This document shows positions 1-11,403 of a stretch of DNA of 64,000 nucleotides, piece by piece. Positions within the stretch are counted from its first letter, which is position 1. Each line of letters starts with the position of its first letter. A program made the translations under genes and the position numbers. Below the pieces are notes generated by a model that was given only the letters and a program-made list of their open reading frames with translations, did no database searches and was not told where the DNA came from. This DNA comes from Forficula auricularia (lineage: Eukaryota > Arthropoda > Insecta > Dermaptera > Forficulidae), in contig JALMQS010000321.1 of the NCBI GenBank assembly GCA_024734495.1, positions 124,001 through 188,000 on the forward strand. Reading direction: 5' to 3'.

Positions 1-837
1 TGGTTTGAGGTTAATTTAAGTACCTACTCACTTAGTTTTAAGTTTAGTTTGTGAAATCGGGTGTTAGAAAACCAAAATTTAAGTTTTCCTCAATTTTCAT
101 ATTTCAGAAACTCAATATTTATTTCTAAATGAATTTTGGGGAAATGTTTATTTGTGTGTGTGTGTATGTAATCAAAATTTGCTTGATGGTATCTCGAGAA
201 CAAATTGTACCGTTTTATTCATTTCAACGAAACTGATAAATTGTTTTTTTTTTTCGAAAAATCGTTTTTAAGTTTTAAACATTAGAAAAATAAAAATCAT
301 AAAAATTTTGGCTTATTGAGAACGAAGAACTAATTTTGTATTTTGTGTAAAAGGTGATTGATCTATATCTATACAATATGATGTAACTTGAATTGAATAA
401 ATTTTGAACCAAGCCGATTTAGCCATTTTTGAGTAATAAACAATTTTTTTTTAATTTTCCAATGAATTTCTGAATTGTTATAACTATAACAGCTCGATAT
501 CCCTTGATTTAATGTAAACATGATTAGATTTTGACTGAAATTACTTTAGCCGTTTACAAATTAATCACAAACATAATGGATGAATAAAAAATTCTATGGG
601 CTTACATTGATCACTTGTTTTCAAATTAACATAAATTCTAATAAAACAAGTCGATTTGAAAATCTAACTAGTTTTTTTATTTTTTTATTTTTGTGCCAAT
701 TCTATACTAAGCAAATAAATTGGAATATAACATAAACATAATTATTAATATATATTTATGTATGTATGCGTTGTAATTATAACTAAATGAATAAAGTTAA
801 CAAAAATTGAATGAGAATTTTTTTTAGATATTTTCGA
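1..837. other. AT-rich intergenic DNA, no gene seen
   Basis: No ORF of note on either strand and no recognisable element. There is a short (GT)n microsatellite near 153-166 and several poly-T runs. Confidence 0.6.
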
Positions 838-1455
838 ATTTTACGATAACAGAGAGTTATATGGTTCAAAATAAATATAAAAAAAATATCCCCCAAATTT
901 CAAGTCTCTATTTCGATTTTGAACCTGTGACGCACAGCGATGCAAGTTTCCCATTTAAATAACATGGGGTTTTTGGCATTGAATTATCATTTTTTGATTC
1001 CGGCCAAAGCAATGGTTCAAAAAATTTGAAACTCTTTATACTTTATCCATATAATAGAAGCTATTCTTGAGAATTTTTACAGATTTTTAGATATAATAAA
1101 TTTGGAGTTACAGCTAGATAAAAATACTGCTATATCTTAGTGTTAGTATGTTATAGACTCCAAAATTATAATAGCTAAAAATCTGCAAAAATTCTGATGG
1201 ATAACTACTATTATAAGGATAATGTGTCCAGAGTTTCAAATTTTTTGAGCCATTACTTTGGCCGGAATAAAAAAACTGATATTTCAATGCCAAAAACCCC
1301 GTTATTTAAATGTGAAACTTGCATCGCTGTGCGGCACAAGTTAAAATTGAGATAGAGACTTGAAAATTGAGAGATATTTTTATTATTTATTTCTAACCAT
1401 ATGAGTCCTTGTCAGCCTGAAAATTGAAAAATACCCAAAATAAGGACCACCCTAG
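838..1455. repeat. Inverted-repeat element (MITE-like), family A
   Basis: The left half around 850-1060 is the imperfect reverse complement of the right half around 1180-1400, for example GATGCAAGTTTCCC near 940 against a matching inverted segment near 1316. No coding capacity. A half copy recurs at 30720-31075, ending in the same AAGGACYACCCTA-type tail, so this is a dispersed family. A non-autonomous DNA transposon is the simplest reading; superfamily not assignable. Confidence 0.6.
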
Positions 1456-1910
1456 TGTGTATGCAGTGTGATGGCAGAAGAAATAAATAGTCAAAGAAAT
1501 AATCTTTTATTAAATATTTAAGATAAGGCAGTATTTTAAAGTTCTTTCATTAATTTCAATGACAACGTTTCAGAGGTAGAATTAAAGCATGGTTTAAATA
1601 CCAATCTCATTTTTATTATTTTATAAAATATAAATTAATTTTCTGGCGTTTCAATTTATAAACTAAAATTTTTACATTGTTTAAATATTATACTAGGTAA
1701 TTTCAATTTTTTATATATATTATAAAATATAAATTAATTTTCCGAAGTTTTAATTTATAAGCTATAACTTTTAGACAAGATCTTGTTCATATCTTTGGGC
1801 AAATCTAAAAGTTAAAAGTTAATAAATAAATTTTAATTTTAATGAAACTTCCTAAAATCTATTGTAAAATTTTAATAAAGGGTAAATATTTTCAATAACT
1901 TTTAAGGAGT
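1456..1910. other. AT-rich spacer with a short direct repeat
   Basis: Two related copies of an AT-rich segment (around 1615-1690 and 1715-1785) share TATAAAATATAAATTAATTT. Nothing coding is seen. Confidence 0.4.
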
Positions 1911-2515
1911 TCGGTGTTGGTTCTAGGTGAAACATTTTAATATAATAATAAAACTAAGATACGAGGTAGGTTTCACAAAAAAGAAATAAAACAAAATTGA
2001 GTTTTGAATTCGATATATTTCGGGGTTAGCCCATCATCATAAAAATAGCCCTCTCTAATAATTCAAATATTTTAAATAATCAATTGGAAGTGTATAAAAA
2101 TACAATTATTGATTATATGTTATAATAAATTAAATAAACATTCCTTTCATTGTTTGCACATTGAATATACTAGGGTAATTACACTCTCTCATATACCTTT
2201 CAAGTTGTACCTTCTCAGGTACTTGTCCATTCGTTATTATAATAGCAGGTATAGATCCCTTTAAGCCAGCTCAAATCTCAATAGAAAATATTAATTCTTA
2301 GAACAACTTCTCCCCCCCCCTCTTCCCTCACACCACATACATTTTTTAAAAAAATTTTAAAATTCTTACTTGTAAAACTATTTTTCCAATATGTAATCAG
2401 TTTTCTTAGACTCCTGATGATGGGCTAACTCCCGAAATATATCGAATTCAAAACTCAATTTTGTTTTATTTCTTTTTTGTGAAACCTACCTCGTATCTTA
2501 GTTTTATTATTATAA
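1911..2515. mobile_element. Paired Penelope-like terminal repeats in inverted orientation
   Basis: Two arms (about 1911-2041 and 2413-2512) are reverse complements sharing GTGAAACCTACCTCGTATCT and a CCCGAAATATATCGAATTC segment. The same segment family lies 3' of a GIY-YIG Penelope endonuclease at 20757-21415, which is why I assign this to a Penelope-like retroelement (PLE) terminal repeat. The interior (2042-2412) is AT-rich and non-coding. Opposed PLE terminal repeats are a known product of their integration. This copy has no reverse transcriptase. Confidence 0.6.
2409..2447 (+). ncRNA. Hammerhead-ribozyme-like core in PLE repeat
   Basis: CTGATGA (2414-2420), one extra T, a GGG/CCC stem II (2422-2424 with 2431-2433), GAAA (2434-2437), then the short self-complementary ATAT stem III and a predicted cleavage after C2443. 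Stem I is weak here, with only two proximal pairs. The opposed copy in the left arm has lost the leading C of the core. Inferred from pattern; activity unknown. Confidence 0.4.
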
Positions 2516-2520
2516 ATATT

Positions 2521-2815
2521 TTCACTTTATCCAATGCGAATCGATACGATACCGATCGATCGTTATTTTTGATTTTAAGTCAATTCCTCCATGTCTTCAG
2601 CAATGGTTGCCAATAATAATCGAAGCGTCAAAAATCTAATGTAGAATTGTCATTCCTCGACTGTTAAATAAGAATTGATCATTATTTTTGAATTAAAGTT
2701 AACATGAACTGCAAATAGCAAGTGATATCTGATTAATAATAAAAGAATTACCATATTAATATTTCAAATGAATTTGGATAAAGTTTAGCAACGATCCGTT
2801 GCAGTTTATTTTATT
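2521..2815 (+). repeat. Dispersed repeat R1, short copy
   Basis: Begins ACTTTATCCAATGC and ends at the hairpin GCAACGATCCGTTGC followed by AGTTTATTT. Other copies lie at 10503-12503 (same strand), 17341-17850, 27165-27330 and 54195-54580 (opposite strand). No coding capacity. The superfamily is unknown; the hairpin close to one end recalls Helitrons but the expected CTRR end is not seen. Confidence 0.65.
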
Positions 2816-2860
2816 TTTCTGTGTAGGCATTCAATGTATTAAAAATATTCAATTTTCCTT

Positions 2861-3627
2861 TTAGTCCAGGCAAATTACGATTTAACAGGAAATAGTTCCC
2901 AGTAAAGATTTTATTGCTGGAATACCTTTATTGGTACTCCAATATTACTAATGCTGATATCTAGAAATCTAAGAGTTTTATCAGAAAAGTGGCCAAATAG
3001 ACATTCAAGTCAACAAAATTTACTAGAGAATGTGATAGAAATCAAGTGACTAGGATGAGTGGTTTTCATTTTCTGAAGGAAAAACTGTGATTTTTTGCAA
3101 AAAATTGCATTTTTTCAAAACTTCAACCTCATACTACCATCATCCAATTAAGATGAAACTTTATTTAAATTGTAGCAAATTAAATCTAGTTTAAAAATGT
3201 AAAGAGTTGTCTCTGTCGCAAACGTCCTCCTTCATGATCAAAATGGTGAAAAATCGAAAAAAGTACGAGTTTTAGGGATATTCAAAAGTGATCCCGGGGG
3301 CTGTTTTTTGACAGGCGCTAGTACCAATTCTATTAAACCTAAATAGATGAAATCTTTATTATTTACGCATAATTTAAAGAGCTTTAATTTATCTAATAGA
3401 AATCTTTTTGATTTTATAAGCTGTTTTTTAGAGTTATTCAAGAAAAACTGAAAAAACTCCGAAATTTTCTCATTTTGAGGCGCGTATAAAAATTTCCACA
3501 ACACAGATTTGAGGGAAAACTTAGGGTAGTAGTATTGGTGTACCAATAAAGGTATTCCAGCAATAAAATTTTTACCGGGAATTATTTCCTGTTTATGCCG
3601 TTTTTTCACGTAATTTGCCTAAACTAA
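2861..3627. mobile_element. Non-autonomous DNA transposon with about 90-bp TIRs
   Basis: Left end TTAGTCCAGGCAAATTACG is repeated in inverted orientation at the right end (3610-3627). The TIRs run about 90 bp and include TGGAATACCTTTATTGGTAC. A longer relative is at 41114-42540. The 123-codon open frame on the minus strand inside shows no recognisable domain and probably reflects repeat composition. Confidence 0.75.
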
Positions 3628-4854
3628 TTCCATTGTAATTGGAAAATGTATTTGTAATTATGACCGATTACCATACACATAGGTTAGAGCCCGCGGTAAA
3701 TATTTTATTTAATTACTTAATTCTATAAACATTGTTGTAATTGTAAGGGGACTATACAAATTTATCGGGTTGCTGTGTTCTGCATTTCGGTAAAATATTG
3801 TTGGTAATTGAAATTCAATAGAGGTGTATTAAATAATTTTATATTAGCAAGAGAGTGAAGCTAGTTACTAACTAGGTCTCTATTTCCTTACCATCTTTTT
3901 CTTTTATTCGTAATTCTATTAGGGAGTTGGTAATTTCATTTTTTAACTTGAAGACTCCCATTTTTTTCTTTTATTCTTTAAAAATACTTTTTCTTCTATC
4001 CTTTTTCTTGATGGCGTGGGAGTGCGAAAAAGAAAGATAGATGGCCAAGACATTTTGAGAAAGAAAAAGAAGGGTTCTCCCCGGGATTGCGAGCGAGATG
4101 GTGAGGGAGGGGGTTAACTTCGTTTGGGTTCCTTTTTAATTCAATTACTAACATACAGATAGACGGACTGGGAGACGGACACCATCCATCCCCAAAAGCC
4201 CCCCCCCCCCCCTCATACTTCTCATATCTTTTTATTATTTTTACTTTCTCGCTTTTTCTACTTTTTTTTTTATTTTTTATTCTTTGACTGGCTCTCGATG
4301 TCATTACCAATAAGCAACCAAACAGAATATTCAAAATAAATCAATAATTCCAATAATTAAAAAAACGAGAAAATAAATTGATTTTTTTTTTCAATAAATA
4401 AAATTTCATGTGTTGAATTTAAATTGGAAAAGATTTAATTACGATTGAATGGAAGATAGCTAGAGAAATTTTAAATCAAAAATAAATTAACATGAATTTT
4501 ATTCAAGTATAATCATATATACTACATTTAGGGAAAAATGTAAACTTTTTCAAGACTTGTTTTAGGAAAATGGCCACCGTACTTTGACGAAGTTATTCCA
4601 ACTAAAATTATAATAGTACCAGCTAGGGTATCTCATTTCCCGGCAAATAATAATTTCCGAGAATGTTCCGAAGATTTCCCCTGGATTCCCGAGAAAACCG
4701 GTTTTAATATTTACTAATTAAAATAAATTTATTAATTTAAAAAGGCAATTAAAATATTCATTTATTTTTTCGTTAAAACAAAAACTTAATTACTAATAGA
4801 GCAAAAAAAAGTTATTTATCAGAAGAGTTTTTAAAATAATATGGAGGGTAGGGT
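3628..4854. other. Non-coding AT-rich stretch
   Basis: No supported gene. Contains a 14-base C run near 4200 and T-rich tracts. A minus-strand 112-codon frame (3996-4334) is low-complexity and unconvincing. Confidence 0.5.
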
Positions 4855-4925
4855 TCGTGGGTTGGGGGTCCAGGGGTGTGTCCCCTGGCTAGGAAGAAGG
4901 CCGCCGAAGGCGGGCCTTGCAGCTA
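4855..4925. other. GC-rich island with two adjacent hairpins
   Basis: In a strongly AT-rich neighbourhood, GGGGTCCAGGGGTGTGTCCC pairs CCAGGGG with CCCCTGG, followed by AAGGCCGCCGAAGGCGGGCC, which also folds. It is followed by TTGCAGCTAGTC. Probably the tip of an old transposon or an inserted foreign segment; identity not known. Confidence 0.4.
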
Positions 4926-6370
4926 GTCAAATATAATATTTTAAGAGAGTTGAATTCAATATATTTTGTTGGATTTATTCAATTTACAATTAAGGGTTTT
5001 GCAAAGGTAAAGAGAAAGTATTAGTAAGATAAAGAAGGGAAGAGAGTTAAAGTCGAAGAGAGAGAGAGATATATATATAGATATAGAAATGTTGGATAAG
5101 AGATTTGAAATTCAAGTAAATAGTTTTGTTCCAAGTTTCCATACTTGAAAACTTTACTTATTGAATAACTTTAGGATGTAAGTAACAAACAACAAGAACA
5201 ACACATACTCCTTGTCTCTACTATTGCTCTAGTAATATATCCCTCTGTTTGTCAGCTTTATTTTGCTCTTCGTTATTTTCCGTGAAAAGTTTTTATAAAA
5301 CAAAAAAAAAATTGAAAATTTTTCATTCTTTCGAATATAAGTTTTATAACTTTTTATTTGTAGAATTACAATAAAAGATTTATTTGCCAAAAAAATAAGA
5401 TTAATTCGCGGTAGTGAAATAAAAATAAATTCGTTCTCCCTTTCAATGTTTGACTTTCAAGTAAGTCAGCTGTTTTTTTACAAAAAGTTTAGTTTTACTA
5501 TAATATAATTCTATTATAATTCGCAGAGTCGAGGAGAAGGAATTTAAGATGCACAGTATATCGAAAGGGAAGACGTTAAGAAAATCCCATCAACGATGCC
5601 AAAGACACAAATTACTACTGACAGTTTCCTTCTTTTTGGAAAACCAGAAATAAAAAGAGAAAAAAATATTCCTAGAGATTACAATGAGAATAGAAATAGA
5701 AAAACTAGGTTTAAAAGAATATTTAAAATTATTCCTTACGGACGTTCTCTAATAAATCGATTTTCTTGCAATCCTTTTAAATCTTTGAATACACAAGTGT
5801 CCTTTATACGTAGAAATTTTTTTCAATATTCCTTCCGGCACTAAATTTTTAAATATTGACCATTGACATTTTCACATTTAACACGCGAACCCTATCCCGA
5901 TTAATGTTAAAACGACTGTTTCATTAAATAACAATCGTAATTTTCTTGAAATTATTTTGAAAAACTGAGAATCATTAACTGAAGATATAACAAATATTTT
6001 TCTGTTAAAATAATAATATCAAGCGGTATTCGTTTTGTATAAAAGTTGTTAAAAAGTTAGGTACTTTTGTTGGTTTTCATTTTTTCTCTCATGGCATGGC
6101 AAGTGAGAGATGGTGACTTGGCAAAGTCGCACTAAAATCACTCAATTTTTCCATATCTAAAAAATTTCTACAGCTGGTGTATTTGAGATTTTTAGCTAAT
6201 TCTCTCAACGTTCTTACATGTCAATAGATAATGGATAGTCAGGGATTATTATATCCGTGACCTTTTTAAAAAATAAATGATCATACCTCATATCCTTGTT
6301 TAATCCCATTCGATTTAAACCAGGACTATCCAACCCGTGGCCCAAAATAAAGTCATAAGATTCCTTAAAA
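4926..6370. other. Non-coding stretch with purine-rich microsatellite
   Basis: Contains an (AG)n/(AT)n run near 5058-5085. An 82-codon frame at 5596-5844 has no recognisable domain and was not accepted as a gene. Confidence 0.45.
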
Positions 6371-6500
6371 CTATTATTATCATTTCCGTCCATAATTTGT
6401 ATTAATTTGAAAGTTTATAATAGGAAAATAAGGACAAGTTTTTATGTGTGAATTTTTATTTATCAGCAAACGTTTCGTCGACTTTGCTGACATCTTCAAG
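6371..6500 (-). repeat. PLE-type terminal repeat fragment
   Basis: Shares ATTATTATCATTTCCGTCCA and the GACGAAACG segment with the insertion at 20051-20220. On the minus strand it keeps a degenerate hammerhead-like core (TTGAAGA ... GACGAAACGTTTGC). Confidence 0.5.
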
Positions 6501-6525
6501 GCTTCAAATAATCATAGATTTTTAA

Positions 6526-6870
6526 TTTTTAACCCCCCTCCACCTCCCTTAATTTTGGGTCGATATGCACCAAAATCTAATCAGCTCTTAATGTCAATTA
6601 AATAAAACTACGTGTGAAATTTGGTTTCGATATTCACACTAGTTTTTGAGCTAGCTCGTGCACAAAAATTTGGTAACGCACAGACTAACAGACATTTTGA
6701 CACAACAATTATTATCTCGAAAAATATAATTTTTTCGATGTTCACTTATCAAGGCTTTTTTGTAGACCTAAATGCCATAGTTTCGCTCAATTTTTTTAAT
6801 CAAAATAGTTTGAGCCGTTTTTGAGATATTTCGAAAAAAAGAAAGTAAAAACCCTGTATGGTAAACTAAA
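6526..6870 (+). repeat. Dispersed repeat family B
   Basis: Starts with a C-rich tract and TTAATTTTGGGTCGATATGC. Close relatives occur at 15038-15430, 57155-57260 and 59960-60365. Non-coding; likely the UTR of a retroelement. The two frames open here are repeat composition. Confidence 0.6.
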
Positions 6871-6897
6871 AAGTCACACATAAAGACTTGTCCTTAT

Positions 6898-7632
6898 TTT
6901 TAACCGACTTCAAAAAAGGAGGAGGTTCTCTATTCGATTGAATTTTTTTTTTTTTTTGATCCTATGTTACCTCATATCTCCGCCAATTGTCAACCGATTT
7001 TGAAAATTTTTTTTGCATTGGGTCCAGTCTAGCTTCCGATTGGTCCCATTTTTTTTCGATTTTTTTTCATAGGTATTAGACCTTTTTTATTAGGTTTGTT
7101 TAGACCTAACCTCTTTGTTTATGAACCGATTTCGATGGTTCTTTTTTTATCCGAAAGGGGGTGTCTTAGGGATGGTGTCATATTAATTTGGTCAAGTTCT
7201 GATGATATAATCACTATTAATAACATCACTAAAAGAGAAAAATAAAAATTTTTAAGAAAAAATAAAAACCGACTTCAAAAAATTAAATGCAACAAATATA
7301 AAAATACACTAAAAGGTATAAAATAATTATTATCTTATTTAGTTACAACTAAACGACGAAATATTAACACGAAATTACTTTTTAAAGTCGGTGCCAAACA
7401 AACTATACCTATAAGCGAGCGTACCGCCAAACGTACTAAGTAAGATCCGTCGAGTGCGATTCATAAAAGGTATATGTTTGGCACCGACTTTAAAAAGTAA
7501 TTTCGTGTTAATATTTCGTCGTTTAGTTGTAACTAAATAAGATAATAATTATTTTATACCTTTTAGTGTATTTTTATATTTGTTGCATTTAATTTTTTGA
7601 AGTCGGTTTTCATTTTTTTCTTAAAAATTTTT
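6898..7632. mobile_element. Long palindromic repeat, family C
   Basis: Opens with ACCGACTTCAAAAAAGGAGG, then a long palindrome (about 7244-7632) with arms of roughly 150 bp around a core near 7430. The arms include GTTACAACTAAACGACGAAA and its inverse. A second copy begins at 63394 and runs off the window. The opening motif is common in arthropod genomes. No transposase seen. Confidence 0.65.
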
Positions 7633-7739
7633 ATCCTATTATAAACTTTCAAATTCCTTAAAACATTGAGATGAGAGCATCACTCGATATTCCAGGTATT
7701 TAGGATTATAAAGCTAAAGAAAAAATTGAAAGAGTTTGT

Positions 7740-7746
7740 ACTCACC
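7740..7746 (-). promoter_or_regulatory. 5' splice site of the Kazal exon
   Basis: GTGAGT directly after TGTG on the minus strand; splits a Gly codon in phase 1 and excludes the in-frame intronic continuation that otherwise ends at 7714. Confidence 0.7.
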
Positions 7747-8064
7747 ACATTTGCCATGGTATTTAACTTGAATGTCCTTGGACTGGCGACAGGATGCCAT
7801 GTTGAGGTGACAGAGGTCCGGGTAATCGACGCCATCTGATCCGCAGACAGCTCTTGAGCCAGAATGGTCCCCAAAAGTGGGACAGGATTCGGGACATTGG
7901 CACTGGGCAGAGAGTCCATCCAAAGAAGGGACACAACGGGCCCCATAACGACATTGGTGGCTGATGCACGGGTCTTGAGTTTCGGCTGGGAACACATAAC
8001 AACCCGAAACAACAGTGAACAACGGGGATAACAAACAGAATGACATCAATGCAGCAATAACCAT
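7746..8064 (-). CDS. First coding exon of agrin/follistatin-like Kazal protein
   Basis: This exon encodes a secreted, cysteine-rich extracellular module. I start at the ATG at 8064 because it opens a clear signal peptide (MVIAALMSFCLLSPLFTVVSG), ending just before CYVFPAE. Then comes a follistatin-like EGF-type half (DPCISHQCRYGARCVPSLDG) followed by a Kazal domain with the typical CGSDGVDYPDLC core and the closing HGKC. The exon ends at a strong donor (TGTG|GTGAGT, intron from 7745), in phase 1, as is usual for extracellular modules. Kazal domains of this kind inhibit serine proteases or act as structural units in agrin and follistatin-like matrix proteins. Only one module is here, so agrin-like is an inference from the FOLN-Kazal pairing; downstream exons should lie left of the exon, possibly outside the window. 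Confidence 0.78.
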
Positions 8065-9250
8065 GACGAATTCACCAAAATCCCTTCTTAAATATATCAC
8101 TGGCACTTTAAAAGTCTACTTAGTTCTTAAATCCATTAAAAAAAATCACCAACAAATCAGTTTTTTTTCACAATTTAAACAAACAAAAAGTTTTTATGAA
8201 TATAAAAATCAATGGAAAATGTATAATATTTTAAAATTTAATATATAATTAATATAAAAAAGATCATCCTTAATTAAAACATATTCTATTTTGCCAATTC
8301 GTATAAACTATCAACACACATTTTTATTATTTTATAATAAACTATATAAATTAAAAAATAAATTAATAATATTATTAATTTAGTAATCCATTTCATGATG
8401 AAATGATAATTAATTTTCGATGTATCTTTAATGAAGAATTAATTGTAAAGTATGTTTTTCATGACTTTGATTGTTTCCCCCGAGAAGGAATTTACTTATT
8501 GGAACAAACTCGAACGTTTTTAATATTAAAAATTCTTTAAAACACTTGTAATTTAATTTACTCATTTTGTGAACCTCGTTCTATGAATAAATTATATTTC
8601 ATTGATCGTTAAAAATACGAATTGACTTAAATTTTTTTTAATCAAGTTTTTTCTTCATTTAACCAATAAAAATTCTTCTTTAAGCGATGTAGTAAGATGT
8701 GGGTAAATTTTACGTATTCTCTCTTGAAGAAATTTTATGATATATTGTTAAAATTCATGTTTTTAACTTTTTTTTTTCTAGATAGCGTCGTCAGATTTAT
8801 GAATATTTTTTTTTTATTTTTTATTTAATTCATCTGAAAAAGAGAAACAGAATCATTTAATTGAAAAATGGAAAAGTATAAAAATAGAATAAATTAGCTA
8901 AAAAATATGAGCAATTTTTCTGTATTTGGAATTTAAACATTTTTTTTTCTAAAGGAAAAAAAAATAATATGGAAATTATTGCGGAGTTTTAACAATTCAC
9001 TCACTCTCTATTATACTCGTTTAACCCTCATTCTTTATTATTATCATATCTCTATTCATATATTTTTAACGTTACGAGGAAAAAAAGTATCGATAAATTA
9101 TAAATTCCAAATTGACATTTACAATGTGCATCCATTGAAGTGAACAAGATGTACATTTAAAGTTTGCTTAATCGTTTATAAAACACAAGATGAGCATTTT
9201 ATCAAGGAAAAGCTTCTATATGCCAAATAAAAAAAATTAGTTAAACTTCT
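8065..9250. other. AT-rich region upstream of the Kazal exon
   Basis: Should hold the 5' UTR and promoter of the Kazal gene if the exon at 7746-8064 is the first coding exon. No confident TATA or initiator is visible in this AT-rich sequence and no other gene is seen. Confidence 0.35.
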
Positions 9251-9316
9251 TTAATTAATAAAGTAAAGGGAGTGTAGTTCCACTGTGAAACTACACTCCC
9301 TTTACTTTATTAATTA
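9251..9316. repeat. 30-bp-arm perfect hairpin
   Basis: AATTAATAAAGTAAAGGGAG through GTAGTTC is mirrored after a short loop (CACTGT). It is followed by ATGTTTCAC and CCTACACCAC, a downstream context shared with the larger hairpin at 22484-22582. May be a MITE or a hairpin RNA. Confidence 0.55.
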
Positions 9317-9379
9317 ATATCATGTTTCACTTAAAACCTACACCACTTTCTCTAAGTAAAAAAATAAAAAATAAAAATA

Positions 9380-9470
9380 AATGAAACTTCTTTAGCGACT
9401 TATCTTTTTGAAATTATTTGTTATAAAAAAGGGGAAATGACGCAATAAAGGGGAAATAAGAGACAATCCT
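9380..9470 (+). repeat. Dispersed repeat shared with 43908-44000
   Basis: GAAACTTCTTTAGCGAC ... AAGGGGAAATGA ... AGGGGAAATAAGAGACAA matches the reverse complement of 43908-44000. Non-coding. Confidence 0.5.
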
Positions 9471-9479
9471 AGAGCATGA

Positions 9480-10115
9480 GAAAGGAAGTATGTGTTGAAA
9501 ATCGACTCTCAGCGATTTAAGTATTTTACTTTTATTAGTATTTTATTAAATTAAATGAGAAAGTTATTCGCGTAAGAGGTATATTTATTTTTAGGGATGA
9601 AATAACTAATAAATAAAGATATTCATAACTAACAGTAATATATGGTTATAGTCGCTGACTTAAGAAGAAGAAAAATAAATATTTTATTATTAATTTCCCT
9701 CGCAGGTTTATTAATTCCAATAAGCAAAATACGAATAATCCTTGAAGTTATGCAACCTAATCGACAGAAAAGGCAACGCTTAAGCTATGCTATAGGAGGA
9801 TCCAATTTGTAAATAATAGAGATTGTGTTACTTTTATCTGGATTCAATTTGTTTCATTTAAAAAGTTCGAATTATCAAAGGTTAAACAACATGTAGGACT
9901 GTTAATTCTTAGATGGATCTAAAAGACAGCAGCCTTTCATTATTTAAAGCCGTCGTAATACCAGATATCGTACTTGAATTACTCTGAAATTGATTGGGGA
10001 GGCCCATAGGCCAAGATTTAAAATAAAAATACATAAATACTAAATTCGGAATAAAAAAAAAAACAACTAAAAATTGTTTATTAAGGAAGTTTTTTTATAG
10101 CTGTAGTAATTTATT
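9480..10115. other. Non-coding AT-rich stretch
   Basis: Nothing supported on either strand. Confidence 0.5.
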
Positions 10116-10257
10116 TGTTTAGGTTTAAAATAAGAGACGTGCAGCTTCAATTTTTTCTTTTTATTTATTTCTCAATTCCCACTAACGTTTCGGCCATTGG
10201 ATATGGCCATCTTTAGAGAGGGAATTAGTCAATATTTATATAAAAAATTTTTTTTTT

Positions 10258-10492
10258 ACACTTGTCATTAGTTAAAATTATATACAAGAAACATAAATAG
10301 GATATATACAAAACTTTTTACAGGGTTCGCCAGAAGGCCGAAAGTTATAATCAATTCAATTGACATTTCGTCTTGAAAGAAAAAGACAATTGAGAAGATT
10401 ATATCTTTCGGCCTTCTGGCGAACCCTGTAAAAAGTTTTGTATATATCCTATATATGTTTCTTGTATATAATTTTAACTAATGAAAAGTGTA
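10258..10492. repeat. Inverted-repeat element with about 100-bp arms
   Basis: Arms contain TTTTTACAGGGTTCGCCAGA and AGGCCGAAAG with their inverse; loop near 10350-10390. No coding capacity; MITE-like. Confidence 0.65.
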
Positions 10493-11403
10493 TCAAAATT
10501 TTTTTTACTTTATCCAATGCAAAGCATGGGTAAAGTATTGTAATCGCTCTCGGGGCAAGCGTGGCTTCAAAGGGTCCTCAGGTAAAGACTACGGAACCCA
10601 TGAACTCAATTATAGTCACAAATTGTACTATTCAATTAGGTTGAATTTTAGCATGTGAGGAATTTGCCAAAAATTACATGGGGTCTCGTCGAGAGGCCAA
10701 AAAGTGCCATTTTTTCATTTAGTGCGTGCGGATGTATGGATGGATGTATGTTATCGTTTTTTTGGCCCACGATTTTTTCCACACCGTTACACCGATTGAA
10801 ATGAAATTGAAAACCTAACATTACTTTAACAAAATGAAGCGCTGATTAGTTTTTGGTACATATCGGTCGACAAACATTAGTACTTTATTTCGGTACTTTT
10901 TAGTTTTTTCTAAATATCTTGAAAATCACTTAACCAATTTTGATGAAATTTAATATCCTAATTAAGTACCTTGGGGACCACAAAAAAGGATAAATAAACT
11001 TTTTAGTAAAATTATATTTTAAAGTACTTTACTCTAGAGTGAGATAGTACATTTTTAAATTCTTTAAAATTTATTCATTTGATCGTTTTAATATAGCTCA
11101 TTAAACCTAACTTAAGGAAGAATGGATAGGCTTCTCTCTGTGAAATGCTAAATATTTAGGAGGAAATTTTATAAGCTTGAGTTGTTTGCCATAAAAGAAT
11201 TTAGTCTTTTTGATTTTAAGTCGATTCTTCCACGTTTTCAGTAGAGGTTGCCATTAATAGTCAAAATATCAAATATGGAATGCAATAAGGTTATTCATCT
11301 AGTAATAGATAAGAATCGATAGTTATTTTTGATTTTAAGTCGATTCCTTCATGTCTTCAGCAATGGTTACCAATAATAATCGAAACGCCAAAAATCCAAT
11401 GTA

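Noticed and set aside
2521..2815. R1 as a Helitron because of its end hairpin
   Set aside because: No CTRR end after the hairpin, no TC start and no Rep/Hel coding in any copy.
3238..3609. 123-codon minus frame
   Set aside because: Lies wholly within the TIR element 2861-3627 and includes one TIR; no transposase motif.
5596..5844. 82-codon frame on the plus strand
   Set aside because: No domain, no signal or splice context, and Lys/Arg/Phe/Asn-rich composition like other chance frames here.
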